Counted from the stretch's first letter, positions 7,710-16,414 are shown. The stretch: 27,134 nt of DNA from CAYMAZ01 sp964428185 (GCA_964428185.1 CAYRXH010000034.1:1-27134), one strand, 5' to 3'. Notes: generated by a model not told the origin, from the letters alone. Numbers and translations: made by a program.

Positions 7710-8420
7710 TTAAGCAGGTTCATTTAATATGTCAATGAATTCTGTTGCCCTCGCTTCCAGAATAAAAACGACCTTCTCTATTCTGGCAACAATAATATTA
7801 TAGCAAATATAGGCAATAATCCCCACGATCAATCCTCCCACAGTGGTAACCATGGCCTCATAAATCCCGCTGGAAAGCAATCCGATATCAAGGTTGTTTC
7901 CTGCTTTCGACAAATTGTAAAAGGCCTTTATCATTCCCGAAACTGTTCCCAGAAACCCGATCATTGGAGCAGCTCCTGCCGTCATTGCAAGAAAAGCAAC
8001 TGATTTTTCAAGTTTGGCAATTTCCAGTTTCCCGACAGTTTCTATGGCAGCACTGATGTCATTGAGTGGCCGCCCAATCCTCATGATCCCTTTCTCAATC
8101 ATTCGGGCCAGAGGTGTCTGGTTTGCCTGACACAATGCTCTTGCCGAATCAATCTTCCCATCATGAATATAATTTCTGATATTTGTCATAAATCCTGAAT
8201 CTTCCCTGGCTGCCCTTTTTGTTGCATAAAACCTCTCAATAAAAATATAGATTGCAATTACGGAAAGAACAACAAGGGGAATCATAATCCATCCACCTTT
8301 CATGGCTACTTCAAGCAACTGAAGTTTTTCATATTCCTGAACAAGAGGCTGCTGTGCTGCAGTGACTACAGTATCAGCCACTGAGTCAGCTGAATTTACT
8401 ATTTGTAACAAAATACTCAT
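7710..8420 (-). CDS. exbB: ExbB/TolQ/MotA-family proton channel protein
   Basis: A 236-residue ExbB with three membrane helices: about 43-64, 139-160 and 183-210. The conserved core GAAPMIGFLGTVSGMIKAF near residues 147-166 and the third helix (EAMVTTVGGLIVGIIAY) with its conserved threonines are clear. It forms the pentameric channel around ExbD that harvests proton motive force for TonB. It is the first gene of the exbB-exbD-tonB operon; I found no TAnnTTTG box in the 97 bases before its start. Confidence 0.93.
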   Translation of the reverse strand: MSILLQIVNSADSVADTVVTAAQQPLVQEYEKLQLLEVAMKGGWIMIPLVVLSVIAIYIFIERFYATKRAAREDSGFMTNIRNYIHDGKIDSARALCQANQTPLARMIEKGIMRIGRPLNDISAAIETVGKLEIAKLEKSVAFLAMTAGAAPMIGFLGTVSGMIKAFYNLSKAGNNLDIGLLSSGIYEAMVTTVGGLIVGIIAYICYNIIVARIEKVVFILEARATEFIDILNEPA

Positions 8421-8517
8421 ATTATTTGAAATTTTTCAGTGTAAAAATACACAGATTGAAAAACATCTGCATTTTACAAACGAAATATTAATAACAATAG
8501 TTTGTTAATAATAATCT

Positions 8518-8820
8518 TTAACAGTCCCGGAAATAATACCCATACAACTCAGAAATCTGATCGGCTGTCTGATAACAAAGCGCTCTATTACTTTTTAAGG
8601 ATTCACCTGAAATAAGTGATATTTTCACATCTTTTTTGTTCTCAATTGAAATCTCAAACTTCAGGGAAGTTGATTGCAACATTTCATTTACCTGCTGAAC
8701 AAAAACTATGCATGACGAAATTTTTCCGAATGGAAAAACACGGATTAAAGAAGCATCTTTCTCAATCCAGGAAAGGGGTATTTCAGATATTATATTATTC
8801 AAGTTCCCAGAATATTTCAC
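8518..8820 (-). CDS. Degenerate pterin-4a-carbinolamine dehydratase-like protein
   Basis: A 100-residue protein whose spacing of conserved positions follows the PCD/DCoH family: a tryptophan (PLSWIEKD), LIRVFPF, a helix FVQQVNEML, then DVKISL and a final helix QTADQISELY. The family's catalytic His-His-Pro motif is absent; the corresponding segment reads STSLKFEI. It may therefore be an inactive or repurposed homologue. It begins inside the last 26 bases of the preceding secreted-protein gene, so they are probably co-translated. The family call rests on my reading of weak similarity; treat it as tentative. Confidence 0.5.
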   Translation of the reverse strand: MKYSGNLNNIISEIPLSWIEKDASLIRVFPFGKISSCIVFVQQVNEMLQSTSLKFEISIENKKDVKISLISGESLKSNRALCYQTADQISELYGYYFRDC

Positions 8821-9451
8821 CTTTTTTAAATGTGCCTTTGTTCCATTGAAGCATTATGGTGTTCCCGTAAAAATATTCCTTCTGAAGATCAGGAAGTTCC
8901 CATAATGTAAAAAAGGCTTTTATATCCAAACCCTGTCTGGGCAGATTAAATAACAATGATGACATGGTCCCCTCTTCTACTCCAAACAACTTCTCAGTTT
9001 CCGTCTGATCCTTTTTGAAAAAATCACTCCACACATCCGGAATAATATTTTCTGTGGCAAGTTGTGTAAGTTTCTTCCCATCCCAATTATAAAAAACAAG
9101 CATGTCTGTATAGCACAAGGGACCACAACACAAACTGTTAACAGCCACCAGTTTACTTCCCTTGTCCATATTCCAATAACACATCTCCCACAGACATTCA
9201 AGACCTCCAGACATGCTCATGTAACCGTTCTTATGATCTGCGGTATCAATAAGCAAATAAATTTCCTTTTCCTCAACATTTGAAAAATCAGATGTCCGAT
9301 AACCACTCACCATAATCTGTCTTGCGTCATCAGGTGTACCGTAGATAGCAGAATCAGGCAGTTCCAGAAAAATATCAAACAAAGTTTGAGATCGAGACTC
9401 GATGCAGATTATAAGCAATCCAGTCAAAAGAAGAATTAATTTTGATTTCAT
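8795..9451 (-). CDS. Secreted hypothetical protein, Cys/Trp-rich centre
   Basis: I do not recognise this 218-residue protein. Residues 1-22 are a signal peptide (hydrophobic LILLLTGLLIICI followed by a likely cut near SRSQ). The mature part has a region with clustered cysteines and tryptophans (GGLECLWEMCYW at about 82-93 and NSLCCGPLCY at about 104-113) that could form disulfides or bind a metal, then a mixed beta segment (DMLVFYNWDGKKL). Its ATG overlaps the DUF3109 stop by four bases (ATGA) and its end overlaps the next gene by 26 bases, so it sits in a coupled three-gene group. Probably periplasmic or exported. Confidence 0.75.
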   Translation of the reverse strand: MKSKLILLLTGLLIICIESRSQTLFDIFLELPDSAIYGTPDDARQIMVSGYRTSDFSNVEEKEIYLLIDTADHKNGYMSMSGGLECLWEMCYWNMDKGSKLVAVNSLCCGPLCYTDMLVFYNWDGKKLTQLATENIIPDVWSDFFKKDQTETEKLFGVEEGTMSSLLFNLPRQGLDIKAFFTLWELPDLQKEYFYGNTIMLQWNKGTFKKGEIFWELE

Positions 9452-10020
9452 ATCTGTTTGTTTTTAAGCAGATTACGAAAATGCGTATACCATTCTTTTC
9501 CAAATTTTTCCCGAAGAGGAACCTGAAGGAAATCGATGAGTTTGATTTTCCTGTTGTTACCAAATTCAATGCCAGGTTGGCAGATTTCCCAACTATGATA
9601 GACAACCTTTCTTAATACTCCTTCATCTGACACTCTCAGGGGATAAAGAAAACATGAAACCGGTTTTCTGAAAGTGATCTTCTTTTCCAGAAATGCTTTT
9701 TCAATAGCGCAATATGCAATACCTCCTGAAAAATTGGCAAAGACACATTCTCTGTCATTCAGTAATGAAGTTACGATATTTCCCTCAGGATCATAATCAA
9801 AAAGATTTTCAGGAGTAATCATTTCGGAAGCCTTCTTCTGCATATATGGTTTTATGATCTCAAGGCAGTCCTGAATCGCAGAAATCTCATGGGGTTCGAT
9901 AGGAGCACCTGCATCTCCGGCAACACAGCAGGCTCCTTTACATTTTTTCAGATTGCAACAGAAATAGAGATCAGTTCTTTTCAATTCTACCGGAATAAGA
10001 ACATCTCCGATAATATCCAT
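9448..10020 (-). CDS. DUF3109 family cysteine-cluster protein
   Basis: A 190-residue protein with the DUF3109 opening: FCCNLKKCKGACC (C21, C22, C27, C31, C32) then GDAGAPI, and further cysteines in NDRECVF, AYCAIE, SCFLYPL and EICQPG. The pattern resembles YkgJ-type cysteine clusters and is likely to bind zinc or an Fe-S centre; no activity is known to me. I place the start at the ATG at 10018-10020 (MDIIGDVLIP) because family members begin close to the cysteine motif. The frame extends 34 codons upstream but those overlap the preceding gene and read as non-family sequence. The start is four bases after the lamin-tail gene's stop. Confidence 0.87.
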   Translation of the reverse strand: MDIIGDVLIPVELKRTDLYFCCNLKKCKGACCVAGDAGAPIEPHEISAIQDCLEIIKPYMQKKASEMITPENLFDYDPEGNIVTSLLNDRECVFANFSGGIAYCAIEKAFLEKKITFRKPVSCFLYPLRVSDEGVLRKVVYHSWEICQPGIEFGNNRKIKLIDFLQVPLREKFGKEWYTHFRNLLKNKQI

Positions 10021-10024
10021 AGGA

Positions 10025-12652
10025 TCAGCGGTTAAGGTAAGCTCCAAGTACAGCGGTTTTTTTAAATGCCTGAATATTTCCGTGCATATCGAATATCTCA
10101 AAATAAACAACGTATATTCCAATGGGAGCTTTTTGATTATCTTCAGTTATTCCATCCCACGAATATGTACCAGAGGTTCCCAGAAGTTCACTGTTTACAA
10201 GATTCTTAACAGTTCTTCCTCTTGAATCAAAAATAATGATGGTGCCCACATTTCCAGATTCGGAAAACATGTACGAAATATTCAAAACATCATTGTACCC
10301 GTCATTATCTGGGGAAAAAATCTCAGGGTTTACAACAACTTCTCCGTCAAATATCACATCAGAATATTGTGAATTTTTATAACCGGGAGTAGCAAATCCG
10401 GCTGTTTCAGATGCAGAATGCCAGTTTGTTACATCATCAGTAGGTCGTTCATAATTGATTCTCTCCAAAGAAACACCCTTGGTCTCGGAAAGAAGGGGAA
10501 AATGCATTGAAACATCATAATCAAGCCTGTCAATTACTTCACCGCCAACATGAACAAGAACAACATTGCCATTGTCATTGTTATAGGAGGGTAAAGAAAG
10601 CATTTCAATAAAATTATTAGGATATGGGCAATAGTAATAATTTTTCAGACCTTCAATGTTTCTGGAAAGAACGATATGATCTCCGGGGAAGATAAGGAAT
10701 CCGTCTGTTGCAATGGGTTTTAATGAAGCAAGGCTTCCGGTTTCACTATCAATATTTGCCAGATTCATTTCCTTAAGATCAATAATTTTTTCTGAGATAT
10801 TATAAATCTCAACAAATTCGTACAATCCGGAAGGAGGATTTGACAATACTTCATTAATTATAATATCTCCGGACTCAAGTGGTTCACTCAGTGCAAAGCG
10901 GACTTGAGAATTCAGCGGGAGTAAATTCCCTGCACAATCAGTCACCGTATCTGCAATTGTCAAGGTATATATTGTTGTTTGCTGCATAGCCTGAGCCAGG
11001 TTTAGAATCACTGACTGATAGGAAGGCCAGACAGGATCAGGATTTCCATTCAGGCTTAAGCCATGTGAAAACTGATACACATCAGGATTGAGAAGACTCA
11101 GACTATCAACGGATTCACTGAACCAAACCTTTATCTGCTGATCGTTAACAACAGATATCCGGAGCATTTGGGGAGCAATATTATCAGGATTGGAAGCATT
11201 TACTGAATTGACTGTGCCGGGAGTACCTCCTGAAGTATTTACAGAGGCTTTCCAGTTATTCATTCCACCACATGGATTATCTGGATCAATCATTTCCAGT
11301 GACCACCCTCCTTCATCTTTATTGCTGTCCTGATACCATGAAGTGGTAAAACTGACAGTGTGCACCACACGATCAAAATTATCAAGCAAACTGATTGTCT
11401 GACCATCATTGGTTACAGAAATTGATTCCATATCATAGACAGCACCATAGGATATAAGTTCACCAGCACCGGAAGAACCTGTAACAATAAGATAACCTCC
11501 GGGGGGAATCATAACATTGGCAAAGGTTTTTATTGTTGTCCCGAAATACAATTTCCAGTTGTTGATACTGATTGGAAGTGGAGTATTGTTGTATAGTTCA
11601 ACATACTCATACTCAGGCAATCCCACTGCGGGGGACGGATCTGCCATAATCTCATTGATTAAAATATCATATGGTTGCGTAAGATAATATGCAAACTGAA
11701 TTTGCTGAGGGTCCATGACATTGGCAGCGAGATCGCTGATATTTGAAACACTCAGTGTACAGACAGTATTTTCAGGAAAAGGCATAGCAAAGGACAGATA
11801 AAATAACATGGGATTTACGCCATCCTGAAGAATGTCGGTGGGATTTCCCACACTCTGATCAACAGAATAATTGGTAAATAGCACTGCCTGTGCAGAATCA
11901 ACAATTTCACTGAAAGTAACATTAAGCTGAAACTGAGATGCTACCTGAACATCGGAAACTTCAGGATTGATCGTATCAGTTTGCACACTGCCTGCATACA
12001 GCTCATCAAAATAAATTTTTGTAGCATTGCTGACTGTATATTTACAATACAATCCATGCCAGGAGGAAGAAGTATAGGTTGCATCAGTTGCACTTCCCTC
12101 CTCTATCCAGGCCGTTCCTCCTGTTGCGTCGGAATAGAGCTTCCACAAGCCCCCAGAATACCTGATGACACGTACTCTTACAATATTTGTAGAAGATGAA
12201 AGTTCTGTTACTGCACCTGTTATCAAGGTATCCAATGTTGTGCCGGATTGTTTCACAAGAGTGAGTTTTTTATCTGTTTCACCGATACCAACAAAATAAC
12301 CATTTACATTACCTAGAACATCGGGCTGATCGGAAACAATGTAAACTCTTGCAAAATTGTTGACAGTAGGAATAAAACTCAGTTTAATCCAGAAGTTCCA
12401 TTCCACACTATCAGTAAAATTGAGTGAATATGGTGCACAGATATAGGAAGTATTAGCAACAACATCATCCAACTGTAATCCGGGTCTCATCTCTGCAGGA
12501 ATGGCAGTGGAAGTAGAAATTTTAAATGTATCAACCATGCCTTGCCAGTTATTGGTAGCAAGACTGCTGCTAGAAAAATCTTCATAAAACTGAGATCTTC
12601 CCTGAAAAACACAGAGAATCATAACAATAAAACTCAATACTATTTTGTTCAT
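10025..12652 (-). CDS. Lamin-tail-domain secreted protein with T9SS type B (CHU_C) tail
   Basis: An 875-residue secreted, modular protein. It has a signal peptide (1-20), a concanavalin-like N-terminal region (about 20-225), a first Ig-like domain (about 230-325), lamin-tail domain 1 (from about 327; DILINEIMADPSP, YVELYN), a second Ig-like domain (about 493-590; SVVNDQQIKVWFSESVD), lamin-tail domain 2 (from about 592; DIIINEVLSNPPSG, FVEIYN) and a gliding-motility-type C-terminal domain (about 768-875; NPEIFSPDNDGYNDV, YSWDG, PIGIYVVYFEIFD). The last marks it as type B cargo of the type IX secretion system, probably retained at the cell surface. It has its own promoter box and is followed closely by the DUF3109 gene. 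Confidence 0.9.
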   Translation of the reverse strand: MNKIVLSFIVMILCVFQGRSQFYEDFSSSSLATNNWQGMVDTFKISTSTAIPAEMRPGLQLDDVVANTSYICAPYSLNFTDSVEWNFWIKLSFIPTVNNFARVYIVSDQPDVLGNVNGYFVGIGETDKKLTLVKQSGTTLDTLITGAVTELSSSTNIVRVRVIRYSGGLWKLYSDATGGTAWIEEGSATDATYTSSSWHGLYCKYTVSNATKIYFDELYAGSVQTDTINPEVSDVQVASQFQLNVTFSEIVDSAQAVLFTNYSVDQSVGNPTDILQDGVNPMLFYLSFAMPFPENTVCTLSVSNISDLAANVMDPQQIQFAYYLTQPYDILINEIMADPSPAVGLPEYEYVELYNNTPLPISINNWKLYFGTTIKTFANVMIPPGGYLIVTGSSGAGELISYGAVYDMESISVTNDGQTISLLDNFDRVVHTVSFTTSWYQDSNKDEGGWSLEMIDPDNPCGGMNNWKASVNTSGGTPGTVNSVNASNPDNIAPQMLRISVVNDQQIKVWFSESVDSLSLLNPDVYQFSHGLSLNGNPDPVWPSYQSVILNLAQAMQQTTIYTLTIADTVTDCAGNLLPLNSQVRFALSEPLESGDIIINEVLSNPPSGLYEFVEIYNISEKIIDLKEMNLANIDSETGSLASLKPIATDGFLIFPGDHIVLSRNIEGLKNYYYCPYPNNFIEMLSLPSYNNDNGNVVLVHVGGEVIDRLDYDVSMHFPLLSETKGVSLERINYERPTDDVTNWHSASETAGFATPGYKNSQYSDVIFDGEVVVNPEIFSPDNDGYNDVLNISYMFSESGNVGTIIIFDSRGRTVKNLVNSELLGTSGTYSWDGITEDNQKAPIGIYVVYFEIFDMHGNIQAFKKTAVLGAYLNR

Positions 12653-12674
12653 GGGTATCTTTTTTGCTAAATTA

Positions 12675-12682
12675 CAAAAATA
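12675..12682 (-). promoter_or_regulatory. -7 promoter box for the lamin-tail protein gene
   Basis: The minus strand reads TATTTTTG here, matching TAnnTTTG, 22 bases before the ATG at 12652. No -33 element is evident; the upstream part would lie in the end of the purF-like gene. Confidence 0.45.
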
Positions 12683-12699
12683 TTCAGAATTTTTAAGTT

Positions 12700-14610
12700 T
12701 TATATACCATATCCCCTTTCATCCTTGCCCTCGATAAAATTAATAAATGATCTGTTGACAACTCTGTTACCACCTGGAGTTGGATAATCCCCTGTAAAAT
12801 ACCAATCTCCCTTATTATTAGGACAGGATGTGTGTAAATCTTCAATATTCTGATATACAATCTGAACCTCAGCTTTCACATCAGGAGCTTTCAGCATAGA
12901 TGAAATCTTTTCAGATATTTGCTCTGCTGAAAATGGTTTATAGATCATTTTTACGTAGTTTTTCATCTGATCTGCAGGCAAATGTTCCTGCTCCTTGCAT
13001 TTTTTATATACCTCATTAATAATATGTTTTTGCTTTGTTTCTGTGAGCAGTTGAATTGCAGCCCTGAATGCTATAAAATCAGAGAGTTTTGCCATATCAA
13101 TACCATAGCAATCGGGATATCTGATCTGGGGGGCTGACGAAGCAATAATAATTTTTTTCGGTATCAGACGGTCAAGTATTTTGATGATGCTTTGCCGCAG
13201 CGTTGTCCCCCTTACTATTGAATCATCAATCACAACCAAGGTATCAATGTTATTCTTTATAACCCCATAAGTCACATCATAAACATGTGCCACAAGATCA
13301 TCTCTTTCAGTATCTTGTGTAATGAAAGTTCTGAGCTTTACATCTTTTACAGCAATTGTTTCAATTCTTGGCTGAATCTGAAAAATCTCATTAAGTTTTT
13401 CAATACTGATTTTGCCAGTTTGGTAATCAAGAGCTTTTAATCGTTTAAATTCGTTCAGATAATTGAAGACTTCTTCTCTCAGTCCAAGAAAAGCAGCCAT
13501 GGCCGTATTAGGGATGAAGGAAAAAACAGTATTGCGAAAATCATAATCAACAATGGGTAATATACGTTTGGCAAGAGCTCTCCCAAGATTTTTTCTTTCG
13601 TTGTAAATATCAGCATCTGTCCCTCTGGAAAAATAAATTCTCTCAAAACTGCAGGCTTTTTTCTCCACTGGCTCGATGAAGTAACTGTATCTGATATTTC
13701 CATTTTTGGCAACAATAATTGCTTTGGCAGGTTCAATCTCCTGAATCTTTTCAATGGGAATATTGAATGCAGTTTGAATGGCAGGACGCTCTGAAGCAGC
13801 AACAAAAATTTCATCATCGTGATAAAAAAATGCAGGGCGAATTCCTGCAGGATCGCGCATGATAAAAGCATCACCATGCCCTATCAAACCTGATATCACA
13901 TAACCTCCATCCAGATGTTTTGCAGAGTTTCTGAGAATTTCCAGAACATCCAGATTGTCTTCTGATAAGGATGTGGCTTGGGTTTTGCTCATTCCTGAAT
14001 CCACATAATCCTGCCAAAGCGCTTCATGATGTTTATCAAGAAAAAACCCAATCTTTTCAAGCATTGTCACAGTGTCTGAAGTTTCAACAGGATGTTCGCC
14101 ATAACTGATAAGTTTTTCAAAGAGTTCATCAACATTTGTAAGATTAAAATTTCCTGCCAGAGCAAGACTTCTCGATTTCCAGTTGTTCAATCTCATAACA
14201 GGATGGACATAGGATAGATCATTCTTCCCGAAAGTTCCATAGCGAAGATGCCCCAAGAAAATCTCTCCTGCAAAACCAAGATGATCCTTAAGAAACTGTA
14301 TATCAAATGATTGTTTTGGGTTGTATTGCTGCAAGGCTTTTACATCTCCATATATATGATTAAAAATCTGCATGATAGCAGTGTTTCCCACCGACTTTTC
14401 ACAATGCATATACTTTTTCCCGGGGTCTGTGTTCAGTTTCAGGCAAACCAGTCCTGCCCCATCCTGCCCCCTGTTGTGTTGCTTTTCGAGAAGTAAAGAC
14501 ATTTTTTCGATCCCATAAAGTGCAGTTCCATATTTCTGAAGGTAATATTCAAGCGGTTTCATAAGCCTGAGCATGGCTATTCCGCATTCGTGCTTGATTG
14601 CTTCACTCAT
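12700..14610 (-). CDS. Amidophosphoribosyltransferase, long Bacteroidota form (PurF-like)
   Basis: A 636-residue enzyme of the PurF family: N-terminal Ntn glutamine amidotransferase domain and C-terminal phosphoribosyltransferase domain. The nucleophile is C9 (KHECGIA) after an eight-residue leader that must be removed. RGQDGAG (47-53) and GHLRYGTFG are variants of the usual glutaminase motifs. The PRPP loop VVIDDSIVRGTT, with D462-D463, is intact. The classical enzyme makes phosphoribosylamine from PRPP and glutamine, the first step of purine synthesis, but is about 470-500 residues; this long form with internal insertions commonly coexists with the short one in Bacteroidota, so its exact role is less certain. 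No other purine gene is adjacent. Confidence 0.87.
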   Translation of the reverse strand: MSEAIKHECGIAMLRLMKPLEYYLQKYGTALYGIEKMSLLLEKQHNRGQDGAGLVCLKLNTDPGKKYMHCEKSVGNTAIMQIFNHIYGDVKALQQYNPKQSFDIQFLKDHLGFAGEIFLGHLRYGTFGKNDLSYVHPVMRLNNWKSRSLALAGNFNLTNVDELFEKLISYGEHPVETSDTVTMLEKIGFFLDKHHEALWQDYVDSGMSKTQATSLSEDNLDVLEILRNSAKHLDGGYVISGLIGHGDAFIMRDPAGIRPAFFYHDDEIFVAASERPAIQTAFNIPIEKIQEIEPAKAIIVAKNGNIRYSYFIEPVEKKACSFERIYFSRGTDADIYNERKNLGRALAKRILPIVDYDFRNTVFSFIPNTAMAAFLGLREEVFNYLNEFKRLKALDYQTGKISIEKLNEIFQIQPRIETIAVKDVKLRTFITQDTERDDLVAHVYDVTYGVIKNNIDTLVVIDDSIVRGTTLRQSIIKILDRLIPKKIIIASSAPQIRYPDCYGIDMAKLSDFIAFRAAIQLLTETKQKHIINEVYKKCKEQEHLPADQMKNYVKMIYKPFSAEQISEKISSMLKAPDVKAEVQIVYQNIEDLHTSCPNNKGDWYFTGDYPTPGGNRVVNRSFINFIEGKDERGYGI

Positions 14611-14626
14611 TGAATCAAATTTGCAG

Positions 14627-14634
14627 CAAATTTA
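14627..14634 (-). promoter_or_regulatory. -7 promoter box for the amidophosphoribosyltransferase gene
   Basis: The minus strand reads TAAATTTG, matching TAnnTTTG, 16 bases before the start codon at 14610. It lies in a short gap of 116 bases that otherwise holds an imperfect AAATTTGC/GCAAATTT palindrome overlapping the box, which could be an operator. Confidence 0.45.
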
Positions 14635-14726
14635 CAAAATTCATTCGTGATTTCCCGGTGGTGTTGAAAAATTATAGAAACTTCATTTTGACTCTTGCAT
14701 ACTGATTTCCAGGCAACTTTAACTTC

Positions 14727-16241
14727 TCAGTATTCAGTTTTTTCGATTTCAAAAAAATTGCTCATTATTCCTGGTTGCGCCCAACTCATTGTTCCTCCCA
14801 TCTGCATTCTGTTTAGAATTTTTCCAATATCTGCCCTGACCAGCTGTTCAAACACTGACTTACAGGTCTGAATATCATCAAATGACAGATAGGCATAAAG
14901 AGCCTGCCCTACTTGCCAGTTTCCTTCAAAAATCAGCGGAATAAACTCATGCTTTCCATATGCTTCCCATACAATTTTGAAGGGTCTGAAATTATATAAC
15001 CCCACTCCCAACAATGCCCAAAAACATCCCTTCTCTATTTGTGACTTTAAAAACTTACCTCTTCGATGAATAAGTAATGATTTAACACCATGCAGATAAT
15101 TGTTCAGCAATGGCAGTTTTTTCAAATCATTAGCATGAAACACTGAGCCATTCTGATGATACGGCAAGACAACCCATTTTCTCTCATGCATTCGGTGGCT
15201 TCTGAAATTATTACGATCAACCAATGGATATACCACGGATTTTTCAATTTCAATTTCCCTGTCTTTATTTTTCAGTCTAACTACATTATGTCCTATCTCT
15301 TTGAAATTATCAAAAAAATACACCCCATTAGCTCCACATGTATTGATTCCCTGTCTGGGTTTCGATGATTCAAAAATTCTAATTTTTTTCAGTGTATATA
15401 ATGGTTCCATCCCGGATGATACAACCCATGGGCTTCCTTTTCCACTGAGTGGTGCTGCCTGATGAGGAATCCATGCACTCTGTCTTTTGTGAAATTTATG
15501 ATATAAAACGGGGAATTCAATTTTTTTATCTCTTTTTATACACAGAAGTGCATATTTTGCAGAAATACCAGCAAAAGCTTCAGTTCCTCCAAGATCATAA
15601 ATACTTTCAATAGTAAATCCTGTTTCTCCTGCTTTGCCAGAAGTAAATGCCTGATGTGCTCCAGAATGAAAAATCAATGACTGCGGCAAGAACACTACAA
15701 GTTCTCCGTGTTTTCTCACCATTCTACTCATTACACTGAAAATTATCAATGCAGCAAAGTTGACCTGAGATTTTCCCAGCAGAAGCCCTGCTTCTTTTCG
15801 CACCAATGCGTACTTCATGTATTCAGGCTTAATCTTTTCACGATAGTCTTCAGGAAGAACATTAAAATTCACCCAAGGTGGATTCCCAAAAATGATATCA
15901 AATTTCGTCCGGAAGTTGTAAAACAAAACATCATTACAAACAAAATTCCCCGGAGTAAATTTTTCACCGCAAAGATTCTTCAGACGTTCAAATGCATCAT
16001 TAAAAAATAATTTATTCATCTCAACACCAAAAAGGGTTTCAAAAGGAAGCGAATGAATTGTATATCCCTTGTTCAAAGCAGATGTGATCAAGGCAACCAA
16101 TAATTCACCCTTCCCCATGGTTGGATCAAGAATTGAAGCGCCGCTGAGCCATTTTTCAACCAAAGAATATTTTTCAATGGCAAAATGAGCCCATTCAGAG
16201 GGAGTAAACACACATCCAATCACACATCCAGACATGTCCAT
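14727..16241 (-). CDS. Solitary gamma-class N6-adenine DNA methyltransferase (Eco57I/TaqI-like)
   Basis: A 504-residue methyltransferase with motifs in the gamma order: motif X (FTPSEWAHFAIEKY, 12-25), motif I (LDPTMGKGELL, 38-48), FGVEMN (71-76), an acidic position at ND103-104, and catalytic motif IV NPPW (120-123). The remaining 370 residues resemble the target-recognition half of TaqI/Eco57I enzymes. Motif I has TMGKG where most relatives have ACGSG. No nuclease domain is visible within the protein and no restriction gene flanks it, so it is either an orphan methylase with an epigenetic role or the remnant of a restriction system. A second in-frame ATG at 16235 is an alternative start. 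Confidence 0.85.
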   Translation of the reverse strand: MDMSGCVIGCVFTPSEWAHFAIEKYSLVEKWLSGASILDPTMGKGELLVALITSALNKGYTIHSLPFETLFGVEMNKLFFNDAFERLKNLCGEKFTPGNFVCNDVLFYNFRTKFDIIFGNPPWVNFNVLPEDYREKIKPEYMKYALVRKEAGLLLGKSQVNFAALIIFSVMSRMVRKHGELVVFLPQSLIFHSGAHQAFTSGKAGETGFTIESIYDLGGTEAFAGISAKYALLCIKRDKKIEFPVLYHKFHKRQSAWIPHQAAPLSGKGSPWVVSSGMEPLYTLKKIRIFESSKPRQGINTCGANGVYFFDNFKEIGHNVVRLKNKDREIEIEKSVVYPLVDRNNFRSHRMHERKWVVLPYHQNGSVFHANDLKKLPLLNNYLHGVKSLLIHRRGKFLKSQIEKGCFWALLGVGLYNFRPFKIVWEAYGKHEFIPLIFEGNWQVGQALYAYLSFDDIQTCKSVFEQLVRADIGKILNRMQMGGTMSWAQPGIMSNFFEIEKTEY

Positions 16242-16257
16242 TTCACAGTATTTTGCT

Positions 16258-16265
16258 CAAAAATA
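16258..16265 (-). promoter_or_regulatory. -7 promoter box for the methyltransferase gene
   Basis: The minus strand reads TATTTTTG, matching TAnnTTTG, 16 bases before the ATG at 16241. Together with the terminator just upstream it indicates that the methyltransferase is transcribed on its own. Confidence 0.5.
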
Positions 16266-16310
16266 TGAAAAAAATCGAATGAAAACCCCAGATATTAAGA
16301 GGAAACATAT

Positions 16311-16354
16311 AAAAAAGAAAATTGAAAGACCTTCTGATAAAAGAAGGCCTTTCG
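16311..16354 (-). terminator. Intrinsic terminator after nrdJ
   Basis: A 12-bp stem with one A-C mismatch (16324-16335 pairing with 16342-16353; GAAAGACCTTCT against AGAAGGCCTTTC) has a six-base loop and is followed on the minus strand by CAATTTTCTTTTTT. It lies between the nrdJ stop and the methyltransferase promoter. Confidence 0.85.
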
Positions 16355-16414
16355 ATATATGTGGAGGATGTAAATGACTGCCCGGCATCGTAGTATATCC
16401 GGACAGCGGTATTA

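Noticed and set aside
13479..13877. Second frame inside the amidophosphoribosyltransferase gene as a frameshifted piece
   Set aside because: The main frame is continuous through both catalytic domains, so there is no sign of a frameshift.
14727..16241. Type IIG restriction-modification fusion
   Set aside because: At 504 residues there is no PD-(D/E)XK or other nuclease motif before motif X or after the recognition region.
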